Of a stretch of 64,000 nt of DNA, positions 34,584-43,837 are shown piece after piece. The position numbers were made by a program, and so were the translations under genes. Source of the DNA: a bacterium (lineage in GTDB: Bacteria > Planctomycetota > JAFGQW01); the NCBI GenBank assembly GCA_030426805.1, contig JAUHXU010000001.1:1080861-1144860 (forward strand), read 5' to 3'. Each line of letters begins with the position of its first letter. Position 1 is the first letter of the stretch. Under the pieces are notes generated by a model. The model was not told the origin of the DNA, did not search any database, and saw only the letters and a list, made by a program, of their open reading frames with translations.

Positions 34584-36956
34584 CTACTCGATCCGCGCGA
34601 TCCGCGGCTCGCTCGCCGCTTCGACGAGCCACGGTCGCGCGGGATCCGTCAGCGCTTCGATCCACCACCGAAACGTCAGCCCCTTGCCGCGGTATTCGGC
34701 GGGCACCGTCGAGAGGTCGAACGCGAAGTCCTCGGGGCCGAGGTTGTCGCCGCCGGCGAGCGCCTTGTCGAGGATCGTGCCGGCGGCTGCCGCGCGCGCG
34801 AATCGCGCGGTGCGACGGCCGACGAGCGGCAGGTCGAGCACGAGGCGATAGTGCGCGACCCCGGGTGCGGCCCGAAACCGAAACGGCGGCACCGGGCCGT
34901 CCGTCGGAAGCGTGGCGCCGTCCGCCGGCGCCACCACCTCGAGTTGCGCGGGATAGCGCGACAGATTCACCGACTCGACGACCACCGCCGAGCAACTCGC
35001 CGGCACGCGGATCGCGACGCGCGTCACCCGCGTCGTGAAGCGCCACGCCGCAGCCTCGTCGCGCACGCGGAGCAGGTCGAGTCGCCCCCGCACCGCGATG
35101 CGGCGCTCGTGGATCGCGCCGTCGATCGGCACCGATGCGACCGGCACGTCGACGAATCGCTCGGCGCCGGACTCGTCGAGACAGCCGAGTCGCACGACCG
35201 GCACGCCGTCGGCCGCACCGACGAGCGCCAGCCGCACGGTGACCGTTGCGAGCGCGGCCGGACCGACGCGAATCGACGGACCGGTGATCTCCCACGCCCC
35301 CCCGGCCTTCGGCAACACGCCCTCGGGCCGCACGAAGCGCACCGCGTGCTCGCGCGGCTCGACGCCCACCCCCTCGCCGCGCCACGAGGCCAGCGCACGG
35401 CCACGCCACTCGGGCAGCGTCTGCCCCGGGTAGGGATCGATCGCGCGAATCACCCGCCGCGATTCGTTCCAGCGCACGAGGAGCGGTTCGTGATCGTGGG
35501 CGTCGATGAAGTGGCCGAACTCCTCGTCGGTCGTCAGCGTGAGTCCGACGATCGGCAGGTCGACCGGCGAAAACGGCGGCCGGAACAGAAACGGCAACCC
35601 GGTGCGCAGCACGTAGACGCCGTTGGTCTCGGAGGGCGGGTTCGCGAAGACGACCGGCGTCGCCGGCGGTCGTTCCGCTGCGCACGCGGTGATCTGGTCG
35701 CGGATCGCGACGACGTCGCGGCCGGCCTGTGCGAACTGTCGCGCGTGCTCGAACGTGAGCGGTGCGAAGACGGCCGGCAGCAGCACCGCCGCGCCGAATC
35801 GCAGCCGTCGCCACGATCGCTCGCGCCAGCGCGCCGCGCCGAACAGGAAGAGCGGAAACGCCGTGCAGAACGCGGCGAGCGGCAGGTAGGCGAGTCGACC
35901 GTTCAGATGATCCGACGACACCGGCAACAGGAGCAGCAAGTAGCCCATCGGGGCCACCGTGGCCGCCAACCAGAGCCCGGCGAACGTCGCACCGGGGCTC
36001 GGCGGCGCGCCGCGGACGAGGCCGCGCGCGACCGCGACGCCGACGATCGCCAAGTACCCCGCCGCGAGGCACAGCCACAGCGCCACGGCTTCGTCGCTCC
36101 CGAACGCCCCCTCGCGGATCGGGAACGCGATCTCGTGCACGAACTGCGCGAGGTTCGCGAATGCCTCGTCCCAGCGCGTCCGCATCATCTCGCCCACGGA
36201 CTGGCCGGCCGCCTCGTACTTGCCGAACAAGCGCCCGAAGCATGCGACGCGAAACCCGAGATACGCGACGACCACGGCGGCGAACCCCGCCTGCGTCGCG
36301 AGCATCCGACGCACGCCGCCGACGGCGCGCCAGTTCGACGGACGGCACGCGTCGAACAGTGCGACGTAGATCGGGGCGAAGATCGCGACGTCCTTCGAGC
36401 CGAGCGCCAACACGAGCGCGACGAGCGAGATCGCGTAGAAGCGCCGCCGCTCGGTCTGCCGGTAGCGCACGAACGCGAGCAGCATCACGAGCGTGAAGAA
36501 ACACGCGGTCAGATCCACGCGCCCGACGATCCACTGCACCGCTTCGGGGGCGAGCGGGTGCAGCGCGAACAGCGCTCCGCCGAACACGCTCGGGAACGTC
36601 TGGCCACCGGGCCCGCCGAGGCGCCGGATCAGGAAGAAGACGAGGATCGTCGACGCCGCGTGAAACAGCAGGTTGGACAGGTGGTAGCCGAACGGGTCGG
36701 TCCCCCAGAACGTCCAGTCGACCGCGAGTTGCGCGAAATCCACCGGCCGGTAGATCTGGCGGCCGACGTAGCCGTCGGTCGGGAAGAGGTGGTAGGCGAG
36801 CTTCGACGTGCTGAGTGACCCGTCCTCGAGCAGGAAGTAGTCGAGCATCAGGTCGTCGGAGAGGAAGTAGCCGTCCATGAACGGCACGTACGGCAGCGCC
36901 GCGAGCGCGACGAGCAACACCGTGGCTTGGATCAGACGTCGGCGTGGGCCGCGCAT
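34584..36956 (-). CDS. polytopic GT-C-type glycosyltransferase-like protein
   Basis: The ATG at 36956 has GGAG 6 nt upstream and gives a 790-residue protein. About ten hydrophobic segments occupy residues 1-430; the remaining 350 residues are soluble and beta-rich. The acidic pair Asp34-Asp35 in the first outer loop (GYFLSDDLMLDYF) and the motifs IYRPVDF, GYHLSNLLFH and WIVGRVDL are typical of PMT/TMTC-like GT-C enzymes, which use lipid-linked sugars on the outer face of the membrane. The same motifs recur in 56006-57709, so the two are paralogues. The gene is convergent with the FKBP gene (3 bp between stops). Substrate unknown. Confidence 0.7.
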   Translation of the reverse strand: MRGPRRRLIQATVLLVALAALPYVPFMDGYFLSDDLMLDYFLLEDGSLSTSKLAYHLFPTDGYVGRQIYRPVDFAQLAVDWTFWGTDPFGYHLSNLLFHAASTILVFFLIRRLGGPGGQTFPSVFGGALFALHPLAPEAVQWIVGRVDLTACFFTLVMLLAFVRYRQTERRRFYAISLVALVLALGSKDVAIFAPIYVALFDACRPSNWRAVGGVRRMLATQAGFAAVVVAYLGFRVACFGRLFGKYEAAGQSVGEMMRTRWDEAFANLAQFVHEIAFPIREGAFGSDEAVALWLCLAAGYLAIVGVAVARGLVRGAPPSPGATFAGLWLAATVAPMGYLLLLLPVSSDHLNGRLAYLPLAAFCTAFPLFLFGAARWRERSWRRLRFGAAVLLPAVFAPLTFEHARQFAQAGRDVVAIRDQITACAAERPPATPVVFANPPSETNGVYVLRTGLPFLFRPPFSPVDLPIVGLTLTTDEEFGHFIDAHDHEPLLVRWNESRRVIRAIDPYPGQTLPEWRGRALASWRGEGVGVEPREHAVRFVRPEGVLPKAGGAWEITGPSIRVGPAALATVTVRLALVGAADGVPVVRLGCLDESGAERFVDVPVASVPIDGAIHERRIAVRGRLDLLRVRDEAAAWRFTTRVTRVAIRVPASCSAVVVESVNLSRYPAQLEVVAPADGATLPTDGPVPPFRFRAAPGVAHYRLVLDLPLVGRRTARFARAAAAGTILDKALAGGDNLGPEDFAFDLSTVPAEYRGKGLTFRWWIEALTDPARPWLVEAASEPRIARIE

Positions 36957-37055
36957 GCACGCTCCGGAATAAGGCCGCTGCGGGCGGCTGGTCGAAGAAT
37001 CCCATTGTCGGCCGAACGCGGGCGCCCGTCCACCCGGCGGTCTCGCCGGCTCGAC

Positions 37056-37064
37056 TGGTATACT
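37056..37064 (+). promoter_or_regulatory. candidate extended -10 promoter of the TPR/anmK operon
   Basis: TGGTATACT matches the extended -10 consensus (TGn-TATACT), 37 nt before the GTG start at 37102. No good -35 is visible at 17 nt. It lies in the 145-bp gap shared with the divergent GT-C gene. Confidence 0.45.
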
Positions 37065-37101
37065 ACGGAAGTTGGAGCACGCGTCGAAGGAGACGACCCC
37101 G

Positions 37102-39759
37102 GTGCGACGAACGACCGCAAGGCGGCCCCGCTCCGCCACCCCCCTTCTCGCCACGGCGACGGCTCGGGGTGCGGTCCTGTTCGTCCTGTCGACGCTGCTC
37201 GCGGCCCAGCCGGGTTCGACGCCGCCGGAAACCGACCTGCAGCGCCTCGATCGCAGCATCGACGCATCCGACCCGGCGGGCGCGGACCGGGTGATCGCGG
37301 AGATCCGAGCGACCGACGCGAAACGGGCTTCGTTGCTCGCGGACTACGCCCGCGCGCGGCGGCTCCATCAGCGGTCGCGCCGGGCGCCGGCGCGCCTCGA
37401 CGTGCGGCTGGAGGTCGCACGCCAGGCCGAGATCGCCTATCGGCACGTCCTCAACCGCGCACCGCCACCGCCCCTGACTGCCCGCGGCCGCCACCACCTC
37501 GCGCTGCTGTTGCAGGAACGGGCGCGATGGCGCCTCGACTTCAACCGCGTGCTTCACGCCGTCGAGATCGACGACGACCTGATCGGCTCGGCGGCCCTGT
37601 TCCGCGCGGTCTTCAACACGTCGGCCACGCGGTTGCCCGACGGGGACGCCTGGCTCCGCACGAGCGCCGAGCTCGAGCAGTGGATCAACCTCTACTATCG
37701 CGCGCGGCTCTACTCGATCGAAGACTCGCGACGCGCGCCGGCGCTCCGCGAAGCCCTCACCCGCCTGGATGCGTTCGCGGAGCGGCACGCGGGGACGCTC
37801 GGCGAGTGGCGGGCGTTCTTCTACTGTGCGCGGTGCCTCGAACTCTACGGCGACGAGGAGGGCGCGTGCGAGCGCTACCGCGACCTCCTCCCCGCCGGCG
37901 AAGAGTGGTGGACCCCGCAGACGATGCCGCTGCTCGAACGCGCGGCCGCCGACTACTGCCGTCTCGCGCGCCGGCTCGACCGCGACGGCTCGGGCGCGCG
38001 CGCGGCGGCCCAATGCGCCGCGATCGTCGAACGCCACGCGCGACGCCTCGGACGGATGCCCACGCCGGCGCTCGCCCAAGTCGTCGGCGAGGCGGCACTG
38101 GCCGGCGCCCGATGGACACCGACCGCCGACGACGCGTTCGCGTGGATCGATCGCACCGCGGCGCGCTTCGCCGAGGACGGTGCGCCCGCGGCGCGACGGG
38201 CATTCGCACCGTTCGCCCGCACCCTGATCGCGCGCACGACCCCGGCCGCGCGGCTCCGTCATCGCCACGCGACGCTGCTGGCGGCCGACGGCGCGCTGCG
38301 AGACGTCGCCCCCGAGCAGGCGCTCGATCTCGCACTGACGGTCGCCCGCGATCGGCAGACGACGGCCCCGTTGCGCGCCGAGGGATGGATGATCGCGTCG
38401 CGCGCGTGGGACCGTCGCGGCTTCGAGCGCGAGGCGGCGCGCGCGGCCGAACGCAGCGCCGCACTCGACCGCTCCGACGAGACGCGACGCCGGGTCGCCG
38501 CGCTGTGGTCGCGGATCGCGCGACGCACGAACGCCGCGGCCGACGTCGCACGGGCCGACCGCGCCCGCGCGATCCTCCCGACCGTGCGCGGCGCGCTCGA
38601 ACACCGCTCGGGGATGGAGGCGTATCGGCGCGGGGACTTCGCCGAGGCGCTCGCGTGGCTCGAACGCATCGACGCGACGTCCCCCTACCGCGCGCTCGCG
38701 CTCGCACACGCCGCCTACGCGCGCCACCTCGCCGCGCGGCGCGACGATACCGAGACCGCGCGCGCGACGCTCGCGATGCTCGAAGAACTCGATCGCCTGC
38801 CCGCCGACGCGCCGAACCTGCTGCCGGCACTCGCGCTGGGTCGCGTCACCCGAGCGCTCGCCCACCGCCGACTCGGCGATTCCGAACGCGCCCGGATCGC
38901 GCTCGACGGGATCGAGGTCACCTACGGCGAAACGCGACCGTCGCTCGTCGCCGAGGCGCTGACGCTGCGACTCGCGTGCGAGTTGGACGTCGGCGACGTC
39001 ACCGCCGCCGACGCGACGCTCGCGACCCTCGAGTCGCGCTATCCGCTGCATCGGTCCCTCGGGGAGGGCGCCCTGTTGCTCGGGCGTCACCTGCGTCGCG
39101 TCGCGTCGGGCGAATCGCCCGGGGGCGGCCCGGCCACCGCTCGTCACGCGACGCTGCTGCGGAGCGTCCGACTCCGTCGGCGCGCCCGCGAACTGCTCAA
39201 GGGCGACTTCGATGCCCGCGACCACTACGCGCTCGGCCTCGACGAATTGGCCCTCGGGCGGCCGGACCGCGCGCTCGAGGTGTTCGATCGGCTGCTGCGT
39301 CGCGCCCCCGCGACGCTGGAAGCGGTGCTCGACACGGTGCGACTCGCACGGGCGCGGAGCCTGCTCGCGCTCGACCGCGACGCCGAGGCACTCGAGGCGA
39401 TCGACGACGTGCTGACGCGTCGGCCCGAGCACGTCGCGCCGCTGCGGTTGCGCGCGATCGCCCTCGGCGGGTCGATCACGGTGGATGCCGATGGGCAGGT
39501 CGTCGCGAAGCCGCGCCTGGGCCGCCGCGAGGAGGCCGACCGCGTCTGGGAACGACTGCTCGAACACCATTCGACGACGAACCCGTACCCGGACGCGTGG
39601 TTCGAGGCGCAGATCCACCGTGCGCTGATCCGCTACTTCGCCGCGCGTCCCGACTACGCGCGCGACCTGCTCGCGTTCCACCGGATCGACCACCCCGAGT
39701 TCGGCGGCGAACGCTTCCGCGCCGCGGTCGCGTGGATCGAGGCGCGGCTCGGCCGGTGA
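37102..39759 (+). CDS. exported TPR-repeat protein coupled to anhydro-MurNAc kinase
   Basis: I take the GTG at 37102, 9 nt after AAGGAG, over an in-frame TTG at 37072; the product has 885 residues. After a basic start comes a signal or anchor sequence (GAVLFVLSTLLAAQ), then almost entirely helical repeats. Clear TPR-type units include FEREAARAAERSAALDRSDE, YRRGDFAEALAWLERIDAT and ALGRPDRALEVFDRLLRRAP. It probably acts as a protein-binding scaffold outside the cytoplasm. Its stop overlaps the GTG of the anhydro-N-acetylmuramic acid kinase gene by 4 bp, so the two are translationally coupled, hinting at a link to cell-wall turnover. No enzymatic motif is seen. Confidence 0.7.
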   Translation: MRRTTARRPRSATPLLATATARGAVLFVLSTLLAAQPGSTPPETDLQRLDRSIDASDPAGADRVIAEIRATDAKRASLLADYARARRLHQRSRRAPARLDVRLEVARQAEIAYRHVLNRAPPPPLTARGRHHLALLLQERARWRLDFNRVLHAVEIDDDLIGSAALFRAVFNTSATRLPDGDAWLRTSAELEQWINLYYRARLYSIEDSRRAPALREALTRLDAFAERHAGTLGEWRAFFYCARCLELYGDEEGACERYRDLLPAGEEWWTPQTMPLLERAAADYCRLARRLDRDGSGARAAAQCAAIVERHARRLGRMPTPALAQVVGEAALAGARWTPTADDAFAWIDRTAARFAEDGAPAARRAFAPFARTLIARTTPAARLRHRHATLLAADGALRDVAPEQALDLALTVARDRQTTAPLRAEGWMIASRAWDRRGFEREAARAAERSAALDRSDETRRRVAALWSRIARRTNAAADVARADRARAILPTVRGALEHRSGMEAYRRGDFAEALAWLERIDATSPYRALALAHAAYARHLAARRDDTETARATLAMLEELDRLPADAPNLLPALALGRVTRALAHRRLGDSERARIALDGIEVTYGETRPSLVAEALTLRLACELDVGDVTAADATLATLESRYPLHRSLGEGALLLGRHLRRVASGESPGGGPATARHATLLRSVRLRRRARELLKGDFDARDHYALGLDELALGRPDRALEVFDRLLRRAPATLEAVLDTVRLARARSLLALDRDAEALEAIDDVLTRRPEHVAPLRLRAIALGGSITVDADGQVVAKPRLGRREEADRVWERLLEHHSTTNPYPDAWFEAQIHRALIRYFAARPDYARDLLAFHRIDHPEFGGERFRAAVAWIEARLGR

Positions 39760-40907
39760 GGCGGATCGCGCGGAGTCTCGCGAAACGATCGCGGCTCGCG
39801 GTCGGATTGATGTCGGGAACGAGCACCGACGGCATCGACGCCGCGCTCGTGCGCGTCCGTGACGATCGCCCCGGCCTCGGCCTTCGCGTGCTCGCGTTCC
39901 GAACGACGCGCTACCCGGCGGCACTGCGCACGCGCCTGATCGAGGCGGCCGAGGCTGGCCTGTCGCTCGCCGACGCGACCGCGCTCGACGTTCGCCTCGG
40001 CGAGTCGTTCGCGCGCGCGGCGCTCGCCCTCCTCGAGCGCGCCGACGTCTCGCCGGAGCGGGTCGACGTGATCGGGTCGCACGGGCACACGCTCGTGCAC
40101 GTGCCCCCGAGCGGTCGACGCGACGGCCACACGTGCCAGCTCGGCTCCGGCGACGTGATCGCCGAGCGCACCGGGGTCCCCACCGTGACCGGGTTTCGCG
40201 GGCGCGACATGGCGGTGGGCGGCCACGGCGCGCCGCTCGTGCCGTACGTCGACCACCTGCTGTTCGCCGACCCGACGCGCGCGCGCGCGCTCGTGAACAT
40301 CGGCGGCATCGCGAACGTGACGCTGCTGCGTGGCGGTGACCTCGAGTCGGTCGTCGCGTTCGACACCGGGCCGGGCAACGCGCCGATCGACGACGCGGTG
40401 CGACGGGCGACCGGCGGGCGGCGTCGCTTCGACCGCGGTGGGCGGATGGCCGAGCGCGGTCAGATCGATCGGGTGCGGCTCGGGCGCATGCTCGAGCATC
40501 CGTTTCTCGCGCTCGATCCGCCGAAGAGCACCGGCCGCGACGTCTTCGGACGCCGATGGGTCGACCGTTTCGCGCGGGGGCGCGTCGCCCCGGAGGACCT
40601 CGTCGCGACGCTGACCCGCTTCACCGCCGATTCGATCGCCGACGCGATCGCGCGCCACGCCCCTCGGCTGGACGACGTGTGGGTGAGTGGCGGGGGCGCC
40701 CACAATCGGACGCTGATGCGGCGCCTCGCCCAGCGGCTGGCGCCGGCGCGGGTCGCGCCCCTCGCCCGCGGCGGGCTCGATCCCGACAACAAGGAGGCGT
40801 GCGCGTTCGCGATTCTCGCCCACGAGACGCTCGCCGGCCGCCCGGGGAACCTCCCGGCCGCGACCGGCGCCGCCTGCCCGGTCGTGCTCGGCCGCCTGAG
40901 CCTATAA
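39756..40907 (+). CDS. anmK: anhydro-N-acetylmuramic acid kinase
   Basis: This 383-residue protein starts with GTG at 39756, overlapping the previous stop (GTGA). AnmK motifs are complete: GLMSGTSTDGIDAALV (residues 17-32), GSHGHTLVHVP, LGSGDVIAERTGVPTV, VNIGGIANVTLL, AFDTGPGNAPID and WVSGGGAHN. The family hydrolyses and phosphorylates 1,6-anhydro-MurNAc released from peptidoglycan to give MurNAc-6-phosphate, a cytosolic recycling step. Length fits E. coli AnmK (369). Its presence implies peptidoglycan turnover in this organism. No MurQ or NagZ gene is in the window. Confidence 0.95.
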   Translation: MRRIARSLAKRSRLAVGLMSGTSTDGIDAALVRVRDDRPGLGLRVLAFRTTRYPAALRTRLIEAAEAGLSLADATALDVRLGESFARAALALLERADVSPERVDVIGSHGHTLVHVPPSGRRDGHTCQLGSGDVIAERTGVPTVTGFRGRDMAVGGHGAPLVPYVDHLLFADPTRARALVNIGGIANVTLLRGGDLESVVAFDTGPGNAPIDDAVRRATGGRRRFDRGGRMAERGQIDRVRLGRMLEHPFLALDPPKSTGRDVFGRRWVDRFARGRVAPEDLVATLTRFTADSIADAIARHAPRLDDVWVSGGGAHNRTLMRRLAQRLAPARVAPLARGGLDPDNKEACAFAILAHETLAGRPGNLPAATGAACPVVLGRLSL

Positions 40908-41283
40908 ACGATCCGGAAGTCGCCTGGGTGAATCCGCCGGGAAACACGGACCTCGCGCCCTTGACCCGTCTTTCCCCGGTCGAGTAGAATCCGGCCGCAT
41001 TCAGTTGCGGAAAAGAAGGAACCGACCGCCTCGTCTCGCACCACCGGTAAGGGCGTTGCCGCTTCACGCCGACGGTTGATCCCGTCTGTCCACGCGTCAT
41101 TTGTCGCGTCTTGGACATCGCGTGATGCACCGGCACCCGAATCGCTCCTCGCGTGGCCGTTACTGACCACCGCCCGATGGACGTTCGCCGGGGCTGTCAC
41201 TCTGTCATCTGTTCTCCTTTCCGTCGTCGCGCGACCGTCGATCGAGTCGCGTTGTCACGGAAGCTGACGAATCGGAGGCGTCA
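40908..41283 (+). other. 376-bp gene-free stretch: promoter and long untranslated leader
   Basis: This holds a well-formed promoter at 40961-40990 and then about 285 nt of leader before the ATG at 41284, which has CGGAGG 6 nt upstream. A 63-codon open frame inside (41076-41267) has no ribosome site and looks incidental. I recognise no known riboswitch or small RNA in the leader. Confidence 0.6.
40961..40990 (+). promoter_or_regulatory. sigma70-type promoter of the HEAT/pseudo-receiver gene
   Basis: TTGACC (40961-40966) and TAGAAT (40985-40990) are separated by 18 nt. This is the best consensus match in the window. Transcription would start near 40997. Confidence 0.65.
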
Positions 41284-43476
41284 ATGTCAAAGCGCGGCTG
41301 GCTGATCTGCGCATCGGCCTTCTTCATGTCGTTCGGTGCGCTCACCTTCAGCCCGATGGTGACCGCCGCTACGGCACAGGTGGACGAGGAGACCGAGCGG
41401 CTCTTCACCGAAGCGGTCGCCGCCTATCGGCAAGGCGACGACGCCAAGGGCCTCGAGCTGATCAAGCAGGTCCTCTCGCGCGATCCGTCGAACGAAGAGG
41501 CCTACCGCCTCCGCGAGAAGTTCGCGATGGGCGTCTGGGTCGACCTCCTGCTCAAGGGCGGCGAGAACCGCGCCGTGATCAACACGTTCCTCGATCGTGC
41601 TCGCGTCGGCGAGCGCACGAAGCGTGACGACGCCGAGGCGATCAACCAACTCCTCGAGGAGATCCGCGGCGGCGACTTCGCCGCACGTCGGACCGCCGAG
41701 CTGACGCTCGAGCGCGCCCACGGCGACTACGCGGTTCCCTACATCGTCGAGGCACTCGCGTCGAGCGGGAACGACGACTTCAAGACGAACCTGCTCCGTC
41801 TGCTGACGGCGATGGGTCCGGAGGCGACGCTGCCGCTGATGGAGTCGCTCGACACGAGCAACGACAAGCTCAAGACCGACGTGTGCATCGCGCTCGGCCT
41901 GATCAAGGACGACCGCGCTGCGGGCGCCCTGAAGGCCGTCGTCGAGACCGCGAAGGACCCGGGCCTGGTCGCGGCCGCCGATCGCGCGCTGCGCAACATG
42001 CACCTTCCGGCCGAGGCGAGTGGGCGCTCCGCGAAGGAGCTGCTCGTCGACCTCGCGTCGCGCTACTACGACCCGCTCAAGTCGCTAGTGATGAAGGAAG
42101 TCTCGGCCAACCGCCCGGTGTGGAAGTGGGCCGACGGCAAGCTCGGCAAGTACGACGTGCCGGTCTACCTCTATCACCTCGAGGTCGCCGAGGAGGCGTG
42201 CTACGACGCGCTGTCGGTCGATCCGGAGTATCAGCCGGCGCAGACCTGGCTCGCTCGCATCCACCTCGCGCAGATGGAAGAGCTGTCGGCGGCGACGTCG
42301 CGCGGTTCCGAGGGTGCCGAGGAGCTCAAGGGCAAGATGGCGAAGTCGTCGCTGCTCGCGGCGACCGCCGGTGTCGACAACCTCGAAGAGGCCGTGCGCG
42401 CGTGCATCAAGGACCGCGACCTCGCGGTCGCCGAGCGCGGGATCTTCACGCTGCGTGACCTGCTCGGCAGCCGTGGCTTCCAGGGCGGCGTCCTCACCGA
42501 CGCGCTCACGTCGGAATACAAGGTCATCCGCTACGCGGCCGCGATCGCGATCGGTGAGCTGGCGCCCGCGCCGAGCTTCGCCAACGCCGAGGCCGTCGTG
42601 CCGGAGCTCGCGCGCTGCGTCGGCGAGTCGACGCGTCGTGCGATCCTCGTGATCGACAACAACGACGACACGCGCAACCAGCTCCTGAGCGAGCTGCGCG
42701 AGCTCGGCTACTTCGCGGTGGGCGCCAACGACGGTGCCGACGGCGTCATGCTCGCCAAGCGCGGCCCGAACCCGGACCTCGTGATCGTTCGCACGACGCT
42801 GGCCGGATCGGACACCGCGATCTCGGCGCAGGGTGTCGTCAACGAGCTGAAGTCCGATGAGCGGACCAAGGAAATCCCGATCCTCGGCCTCACCGCGGAG
42901 GATCGTGCCGACAGCGACGAGGCTCTGTTCGGTGGCAAGGTCGCCGGCATGGTCAAGGTGCCGCTCGTCAAGGACGCCTACGCCGGCACCGTGAAGGACA
43001 GCTTCGGCGCTCGCACCGACGATCAGGCCCGCGCCCTCGCCTACTCCGAGCGCGCGGCGACCGCGCTCGCCGGCCTCGCCGCGACCGCGGGCAGCCTCGA
43101 TCCGTCGGCGGCGTTCGCGAACCTGCAACGCTCGCTCGGTGAGAAGCCGGACAACGTCAAGCTGCCGGCGATCAAGGCGCTCGGCGGCATCGGCAACACC
43201 GACGGCTACGAAGCGCTCGCGAAGGTCTTCGGTGACGATTCGGCCGGCGCGCCGGTTCGCGCGGCGGCCGCGAAGGCGATCGGCCAGATCGCTCGCGCCG
43301 GTGGCAGCCTGCCGGAGCCGATGTTCCAGGCGCTGATCGGTGGCCTCGGCCTCGCCGACCTCGAGGTCGCGGGTGGCGCCGCGGAGGGCCTCGGCATTGC
43401 GCCGCTCAACGCGTCGCAGCGCGCCGAGGTCGCGACGAAGCACCGCATCAGCCTGTCCGACGTCTTCGGCGGCTGA
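41284..43476 (+). CDS. exported HEAT-repeat protein with embedded pseudo-receiver domain
   Basis: This 730-residue protein has a signal peptide (LICASAFFMSFGALTFSPMV, then TAATAQ). Residues 35-75 are TPR-like, and HEAT-type repeats fill about 110-440 and 590-710 (PYIVEALASSGNDDFKTNLL, VRAAAAKAIGQIARAGGSLP). Residues about 450-575 look like a response-regulator receiver: RRAILVIDNNDDTRNQLLSE supplies the acidic pocket (Asp458, Asp461, Asp462), and Lys558 matches the conserved lysine. The phospho-acceptor position (PDLVIVR) is Arg503 rather than Asp. A receiver domain in an exported protein is odd because receivers work with cytosolic kinases. A strong promoter and terminator make it a single-gene unit. 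Confidence 0.8.
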   Translation: MSKRGWLICASAFFMSFGALTFSPMVTAATAQVDEETERLFTEAVAAYRQGDDAKGLELIKQVLSRDPSNEEAYRLREKFAMGVWVDLLLKGGENRAVINTFLDRARVGERTKRDDAEAINQLLEEIRGGDFAARRTAELTLERAHGDYAVPYIVEALASSGNDDFKTNLLRLLTAMGPEATLPLMESLDTSNDKLKTDVCIALGLIKDDRAAGALKAVVETAKDPGLVAAADRALRNMHLPAEASGRSAKELLVDLASRYYDPLKSLVMKEVSANRPVWKWADGKLGKYDVPVYLYHLEVAEEACYDALSVDPEYQPAQTWLARIHLAQMEELSAATSRGSEGAEELKGKMAKSSLLAATAGVDNLEEAVRACIKDRDLAVAERGIFTLRDLLGSRGFQGGVLTDALTSEYKVIRYAAAIAIGELAPAPSFANAEAVVPELARCVGESTRRAILVIDNNDDTRNQLLSELRELGYFAVGANDGADGVMLAKRGPNPDLVIVRTTLAGSDTAISAQGVVNELKSDERTKEIPILGLTAEDRADSDEALFGGKVAGMVKVPLVKDAYAGTVKDSFGARTDDQARALAYSERAATALAGLAATAGSLDPSAAFANLQRSLGEKPDNVKLPAIKALGGIGNTDGYEALAKVFGDDSAGAPVRAAAAKAIGQIARAGGSLPEPMFQALIGGLGLADLEVAGGAAEGLGIAPLNASQRAEVATKHRISLSDVFGG

Positions 43477-43500
43477 TCCTCGCCTCTCCGATTCGATTCC

Positions 43501-43536
43501 AAAGGCGGCCGGGCCAACAGCCCGGCCGCCTTTTTT
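43501..43536 (+). terminator. intrinsic terminator of the HEAT/pseudo-receiver gene
   Basis: GGCGGCCGGGC pairs perfectly over 11 bp with GCCCGGCCGCC around a 5-nt loop, with AAA before and six T residues after (43531-43536). The flanking A and T runs make it potentially bidirectional, serving also the convergent gene ending at 43568. Confidence 0.92.
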
Positions 43537-43567
43537 CATGTCCCGCCGCGGCGGCCGTCGGGGACGA

Positions 43568-43837
43568 TCAGGTCAATGCGCGGATGATCGCGAGGACGAG
43601 CAGGACGACGAGGATGATTGCGAGCACGCGTCGACCGCGCGGCGGGTCGGGCTCGTCGTCGCCGTAGACGTCCGGGATGTCGACCGACTGATAGGCGATC
43701 TCGTCGGGATCGGCCCAGCCGGTCTGCGCGTCGCTGCCACAGTGCCGACAGACGACGGCACCGACGCGGACCGGTTCGCCGCAATGCGGGCACGGTTCGG
43801 TCGGCGTGTCGCGCCGGCTCCTGTCGCGACGCCTCAC
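43568..43837 (-). CDS. small zinc-ribbon membrane protein
   Basis: This 89-residue protein starts with GTG at 43837, overlapping the stop of the SGNH gene by 4 bp (GTGA). It has a zinc ribbon of two CxxC knuckles (PCPHCGEPVRVGAVVCRHCG) near residues 16-35, an acidic middle, and a C-terminal membrane helix (VLAIILVVLLVLAIIRAL) that ends the protein. Tail-anchored zinc-ribbon proteins are common but little understood. The coupling suggests it works with or is co-regulated with the SGNH protein. The convergent terminator at 43501-43536 may end this transcript too. Confidence 0.7.
   Translation of the reverse strand: MRRRDRSRRDTPTEPCPHCGEPVRVGAVVCRHCGSDAQTGWADPDEIAYQSVDIPDVYGDDEPDPPRGRRVLAIILVVLLVLAIIRALT

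Noticed and set aside
36957..37259. N-terminal extension of the GT-C protein
   Set aside because: Residues before the ATG at 36956 are non-hydrophobic and Arg/Pro-rich, and the ATG has a ribosome site followed at once by the first membrane helix.
41076..41267. 63-codon ORF in the leader of the HEAT/pseudo-receiver gene
   Set aside because: No ribosome site and unremarkable composition; more likely chance within the leader.
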